Below are positions 59,901 through 64,000 of a stretch of 64,000 nt of DNA, piece by piece; position 1 is the first letter of the stretch; each line of letters starts with the position of its first letter. Location of the stretch: the NCBI RefSeq assembly GCF_030272615.1, contig NC_081411.1, positions 187,837,949 through 187,901,948 of the forward strand, written 5' to 3'. The position numbers and the translations under genes were made by a program. The DNA is from Cryptomeria japonica. Its lineage: Eukaryota; Streptophyta; Pinopsida; Cupressales; Cupressaceae. The notes under the pieces are model-generated. The model worked only from the letters and a program-made list of their open reading frames with translations, searched no databases and had not been told where the DNA came from.

Positions 59901-60291
59901 TAAGAAAATGAGCAAGGTACAAGATAAAATCAATAAAATTATAGACAATTTTGTTAATTCACCTGATACATTATCAATTTTTGAGCAAAAGGTAACTAGT
60001 TTTGAGGTAGAACTACTAAAGTTAGAAAGAGAAAAGGAGAGAATAGTAAATAAGGCAAAGAATTTGAGACTAAGACTAAGTCCAAGATTGGACTATCTAG
60101 CATCATTACGGAAGGAAATATCTGAGGCACTAGTACAGGGATAGATAACATCGACAGAGCATATGTAGAGCCTCATTGGTATAGTTCAAAGAATAGAGAC
60201 AACAATAAAGGACAACAAGAAGTTTATGGAAAGTATAAACTTGATTTTGGGAGATCTTTTTCAAATTGTAACCATCCAGTTACAAGTTTGA
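56998..60291 (+). pseudogene. element C: second long frame, unknown protein
   Basis: About 1,097 codons in one frame from MASSSAPKFIANPIVVEAIK to a TGA at 60289, with 13 internal stops (11 TAG, 2 TAA, no TGA) and no frame change. First 300 residues: globular, with IRIVLSRVHGSFFWLDSIQK followed by ITKEDVKAVIGLPSTGNRP, a layout seen in plant-transposon-associated accessory proteins; TDINVILVSMILGCKETHAN and a helical stretch follow. Residues about 430-500: basic, TPSPRRTRQKQQAV and KKKLTPKKKKTKQN, likely nucleic-acid binding or nuclear targeting. Then an acidic Glu/Thr-rich part, and a helical C-terminus (KKMSKVQDKINKIIDNF, KLEREKERIVNKAKN). No enzyme motif seen. Family not recognised. Confidence 0.8.
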
Positions 60292-60491
60292 GACTACAAC
60301 TCTACTGACATCTTGACAGTCTTTGTCATTGATGCCAAAGGGGGAGTAGTAGTATGAGAAAATAACCGGCAGAAGAATTATCTACTCAGGGGGAGATCTT
60401 ATATTTTTGGTAACATATTTTTGGAAACATTTTTGGATTACAAGTTTTGGATACACTTTTGAATTTTCTCATGAGTGTTGCCATCAATGCC

Positions 60492-60503
60492 AAAGGGGGA
60501 GAT
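60492..60503 (+). other. element C polypurine tract, with two upstream tracts
   Basis: aaagggggagat abuts the 3' LTR. Similar tracts at 60337-60346 (aaagggggag) and 60388-60397 (agggggagat). The sequence around the first, gccatcaatgcc then the tract then tgttggcat, is the same as in copia A/B. Confidence 0.88.
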
Positions 60504-61309
60504 TGTTGGCATATGCACACTCCAATGAGACATTGTAGGTGATTGAGGGTTTTTTCATTGATGGCAACCTTGCAATCCTATGGCACCGGCAAGGCATTAC
60601 ACCAACACTAGCAAGATCAGACTCTACACCGGCACTCAGACCACCGGCATCGGTAGAGAAAGGAAGCATACTGGCACAGAGGCTGACAAGATTTTTGTTA
60701 TATTATATTTTGCTTATTATTATAAAATCTTTGTAAGCTGACTTGGCATCATTGTATAATGACTCATATATATAAGAGATCATTATAGAACATTTTTAAG
60801 TAAGATAGAAGAATATTTTTAGGTGAAATAAGGCAGACCTATTATGCAAATTATAGGTTAAGGGTTTATGTAAGAAGGAGAGCAAAAAAAGGTACTAGAT
60901 TTGGCATTATAGATGCTATTCTGAAGCAGTACAAGACACTAGATTTGTATAATCCATTTTTGTAAGTCAGCGAGACTTCCTATTTTGTATTTGAGCAGCG
61001 AGCTCTAGGCAGTTGGCCTTCCTGCATGTGTAGGCCCCTGTTGTAAGTAATATTCTCTTATTGGCCAGTAAGTGAATATTGTAGGTCACAAATCCCACCG
61101 AGGTTTTTCCCACACCGGATTTCCTCGTTAAAACATTGTGTTATGGTGTGTTTTTCATGTGGTTGCTTTTAATTCTATTTATTGCATTATTTCTTGCATA
61201 CTGGTACACTATTATAATATGTTCTACATGTTTCAAGTTAAGAAATTCAATTCACCAGTTAGATACTGATTCACCCCCCCCCCTCTTAGTATCTGTTGGA
61301 ATCCTAACA
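60504..61309 (+). repeat. element C 3' LTR
   Basis: 806 bp, TGTTGGCATATG ... cctaaca. TATA at 60767-60776. The 3' end motif gattcaccccccccc then tcttagtatc lies about 40 bp from the end. Confidence 0.92.
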
Positions 61310-61314
61310 CTCAT

Positions 61315-62527
61315 AAGGGGAGATTTGGGCTTCTAAGCCATGGGGGTCATAAGGGAAGTTTTTGGGTCAAGTATGTGATCTTGTGTTGGTTGTATTTTGG
61401 TAGTCTTGTGAAGGCATTTGTTTCTCTTTTCTTGTAGATCTCCTCTAGGTCCTTGGTCCACCTTCACCCCACAAACTTAGTCACACAGTGACAGTGTGAA
61501 TCCTTGGGTTGGGAGTTTATGCTTTGTATAAGTTTTTATTGCATGTATTGTTGAGTTGTTTGTAACCCATTTAGCCTTGGTTCTCTTAGCTTGGGATTGG
61601 CTTCTTGTAAGCCTAGGTTGGGAGGTGAGCCTCCAGGGTCAAAACCTTTAAGTTTTGTTCATAGATTTTCATTTGGGTTAAAGGATGAAGAAGCCAAGTT
61701 GATTTGCAAGACTCCTATTAGAGATATTTGGAATTCTAAAAGAAAGTGTTGTAAAAGAGCTCCTTATTCTTGTAAAACAAAAGAGAAGCTTGAAAGTTGT
61801 AATTTTATTATTATGGTAAAGTGGATATAGAAAGAAAAGAAGTGTATTTACTTTTTTTGTTTATTCGTTACTTTGAAATCAAGAAGCATTCAAATATTAT
61901 TCCTATTTGTTATTGAAAAAGGGCATTATGATTGTTGGTTATTTATTTTTGTCAAATGAATGAAAAAGGTTAAACATTCATGATAATGAAGGTTAGTTTC
62001 TGATTTAAAAATAGAAAGGGAAATACTTTTATTTCATTATATTCAATGTTATTTCCCTTGCTTGTTGATTCCCAGTTAAGAAAGAAAGAAAGAAATCATA
62101 GAGAATATATTTCATATGTTTAAACTTGTGAATATTCTTTTATTTGCATTTAGTTATATTGTTGGTTAGTATTTAAACAAAAAAAATCCTATGCTGCAAA
62201 TAAAGTAGTTCTGGAATATTATAGTGGATATATTTCTAAGAATAAAAGTATTTTGGTTTATATGAATGTATAAATGCATTACATGTAATTTATTTCAATG
62301 ATGCTATAACATCCAAATCTTGAAATGACACAGTAAAAGAAATATATATATATATATATATTTAATGCTTTCCTATAAACTAAGTTGTTGTTAAAAATAA
62401 ATTGTAATAGACAATGTTGATGTTAAATAAAATACATCTTCTTGTTTTTATTTATATATAAAGAATTAAAAAAAGCTTCATATGTAAACTGAGAGTATAG
62501 ACCTTATATATATATATATATATATAT
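61315..62527. repeat. repeat family G, copy 2, right part
   Basis: Collinear with about 18000-20340 (minus its MITE-like insert): ggtcataaggg, gtccaccttcaccccac, cctaggttgggaggtgagcc, then an AT-rich tail. No supported gene. Microsatellites (AT)n at 62341-62361 and 62503-62527. Confidence 0.7.
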
Positions 62528-63556
62528 AGTTGGTATTTTGGTATAGTTTTGTCATTGATGTCAACACCTATCAACACTTATCAACTCAAGCACCTTGGGG
62601 GATAACCAATGTTCACCAGTATTTGGTACACCAATAGGATATAATATTTACCGACACTTGGAACGATACAAAAAACACCTGGTTATGTCGAAGACATCGT
62701 TTGGACACTTTGTCTTGGACATTTATTCATAGGCATATTCGTATTTGCATATTTGCTATTACCAACAAATAGGTCCAGGTGATGCACCAATAGACTTATC
62801 TATTCGAGATCAGCACAACACGTTTTGGAGATGATTTTGTTTTTATTGTAAATGCATTGAGCCGACATGTAGAATCAGATATTGCATCGGTTATAGATTT
62901 ACTTGTAATTATTTTATTGTAATATCTTTTAGAGCCGACCTACTAAAATTGGTCATAGGTTATGGTATATATGTAAGATCTTATTTGTAAGATTGATATG
63001 CGATTGTGATAAGAAATTAAAAAGAAGGTATATGCGTGATTAAGCAGAGCTATACACATAGACATCATTTGAAGGTGAAGCAAGGTATTTGTAAAGACAA
63101 TAAGAACTACACCGGTACTGAATCCAGCATATGAAGATTCTATTTTGAGCAGTACATTCTTATTGGATTTAACCATCCAATTGTAGTTAGTGTGACTCTT
63201 ATTTGACCAGTGAGCTCTAGGCACTTGGCCTTTCTGCATGTGCAGATTCCATTTGTATACACATACTATCTGCAATAGTATCATCTAATTGTGGGTAAGG
63301 TTTTCCACCGTGGTTTTTCCCCTTATAGGTTTTCCACGTACAAATATTGGTGTTATGTGTTGTGGATGTTATTGTCTTTTTATTTCATGCATTTATCTTT
63401 CCCAGTACTGTAATTAACTAATAAACTGTCTACCGACATAAAGTTCTATTTACTAGTATTAAGCATTAAGGTTGGTTAAGTTGTTTTTGGTTTGAATTTA
63501 TTTGACAACTGATTCACCACCCCCCCCCCTCTCTTCGTTATCTTTGGGACCTAACA
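62528..63556 (+). repeat. copia element F 5' LTR
   Basis: About 1.03 kb, beginning near tagttggtattttgg (mutated TGTTGG start) at the edge of an AT microsatellite and ending gggacctaaca at 63556. TATA at 62966-62973. End motif gattcaccaccccccc near 63510. A single LTR; its partner lies outside the window. Confidence 0.8.
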
Positions 63557-63558
63557 AT

Positions 63559-63570
63559 TGGTATCAGAGC
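63559..63570 (+). other. element F primer binding site (Met-tRNA)
   Basis: tggtatcagagc, exact match, two bases past the LTR end. Confidence 0.95.
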
Positions 63571-63613
63571 TTAGTCCTCTTTTTGTAGAAGTTTAACAGC
63601 TTGAGGAGATCCA

Positions 63614-64000
63614 ATGTCTACTAACTATTTCAGGAAGGACAATCCTAAACTTGATGGAGCCAACTATGGAATATAGAAGATCAAAATGGAGACACATCTA
63701 AATTGCATTGGAAAGGACATCAGGGATGTTCCAAAGAATGGCTATACAACTCCTACAACCAGTCAGCCTAATCCACCAAACTTGGCTAAAGACAAGGAAA
63801 TGATTGCAAAGCAAGAGAAGCACTTTTGAGCACATTAACAGATCAGCAAATCATGGGATTATCAGATAGGTCTACTGCTAAATATATTTGGGATCATTTG
63901 GACACATTGAATGAAGGAGATTCAATAGTCAAAATTGCAAAACTTGAAAGCTTCCAGGTCAGGTATGAAAATATGAAAAATGGAAGAAGATGAAAGGATT
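63614..64000 (+). pseudogene. copia element F: gag, 5' part
   Basis: Starts MSTNYFRKDNPKLDGANYG at 63614, 44 bp after the primer site. The copia gag block normally reads N-Y-x-x-W-K; here TGG has become TAG (GANYGI-stop-KIKMETHL). After a frame slip near 63825 it continues LSTLTDQQIMGLSDRSTAKY, IWDHLDTLNEGDSIVKIAKL and ESFQVRYENMKNG, the UBN2-type gag middle. Truncated by the window end. Particle protein of a Ty1/copia element; decayed. Confidence 0.85.

Larger units (their letters stand above)
54660..61309 (+). mobile_element. LTR element C, 6.65 kb, no pol genes
   Basis: LTRs 54660-55463 and 60504-61309, exact target duplication ctcat (54655-54659, 61310-61314); the empty site is visible in repeat G copy 1. 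Met-tRNA primer site and polypurine tract are in place. The interior carries a gag-like coiled-coil/zinc-knuckle frame and a second frame of about 1,100 codons. No PR, INT, RT or RNase H motif in any frame. Edges match the A/B copia family, suggesting mobilisation in trans. Confidence 0.92.

Noticed and set aside
56998-60291. TAG read as an amino acid (recoding or stop readthrough)
   Set aside because: Sister copies have CAG at matching sites in A/B and E, and the elements also carry frame slips and catalytic losses. Decay explains the pattern.
56998-60291. Captured host gene in C
   Set aside because: No intron scars and no recognised host family. It could be a capture, but nothing in the sequence shows it.
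62943-63284. 113-residue minus-strand frame
   Set aside because: Lies inside the F LTR opposite to its transcription, with no family resemblance.

Overview
This is repeat-dominated nuclear DNA from a land plant. The evidence is the density of Ty1/copia and Ty3/gypsy LTR retrotransposons with plant-type initiator-Met-tRNA primer sites, a plant mobile domain (PMD) remnant, and abundant AT microsatellites. The very long, old, nested insertions would suit a large-genome seed plant such as a gymnosperm, but that is inference. I see no intact host gene, tRNA, rRNA or CRISPR array. Every coding region is a decayed transposon gene or gene fragment.

Layout. 1-1762: PMD pseudogene, a minisatellite and older flanking repeat. 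1763-15106: a copia element in LTR-internal-LTR-internal-LTR form (two bodies, three LTRs, minus strand) with one imperfect target duplication around the whole. 15107-20340: old flank, a related LTR fragment, repeat family G copy 1 with an inserted MITE-like element, AT microsatellites and a hairpin. 20350-21263 and 31565-33448: a truncated gypsy element H (plus strand), split by element D. 21264-31564: D, a 10.3 kb LTR element (minus strand) without pol genes but with a roughly 940-codon Pro/Ser/Gln-rich reading frame. 33452-53081: E, a gypsy element (minus strand) with LTRs of about 5.5 kb. Each E LTR holds a roughly 970-codon reading frame starting 108 bp downstream of a TATA box. The right LTR of E carries two further insertions with exact 5-bp target duplications. 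53527-62527: repeat G copy 2, interrupted by C (54660-61309). C is a pol-less LTR element with a four-zinc-knuckle gag-like gene and a second frame of about 1,100 codons. 62528-64000: the 5' end of another copia element, F.

How they fit together. A/B, C, F and the solo LTR at 46758 share LTR edge sequences. A/B and C also share an almost identical polypurine-tract context, so C looks like a non-autonomous passenger of A/B-type copia enzymes. E and D carry long unrecognised frames outside the normal gag-pol plan. These frames, above all the one inside the E LTRs, are the best candidates for undescribed biology. Most internal stops in the best-read frames are TAG where a sister copy or the family motif has CAG, which is the expected scar of deamination at methylated CHG sites, so these elements were probably silenced for a long time.
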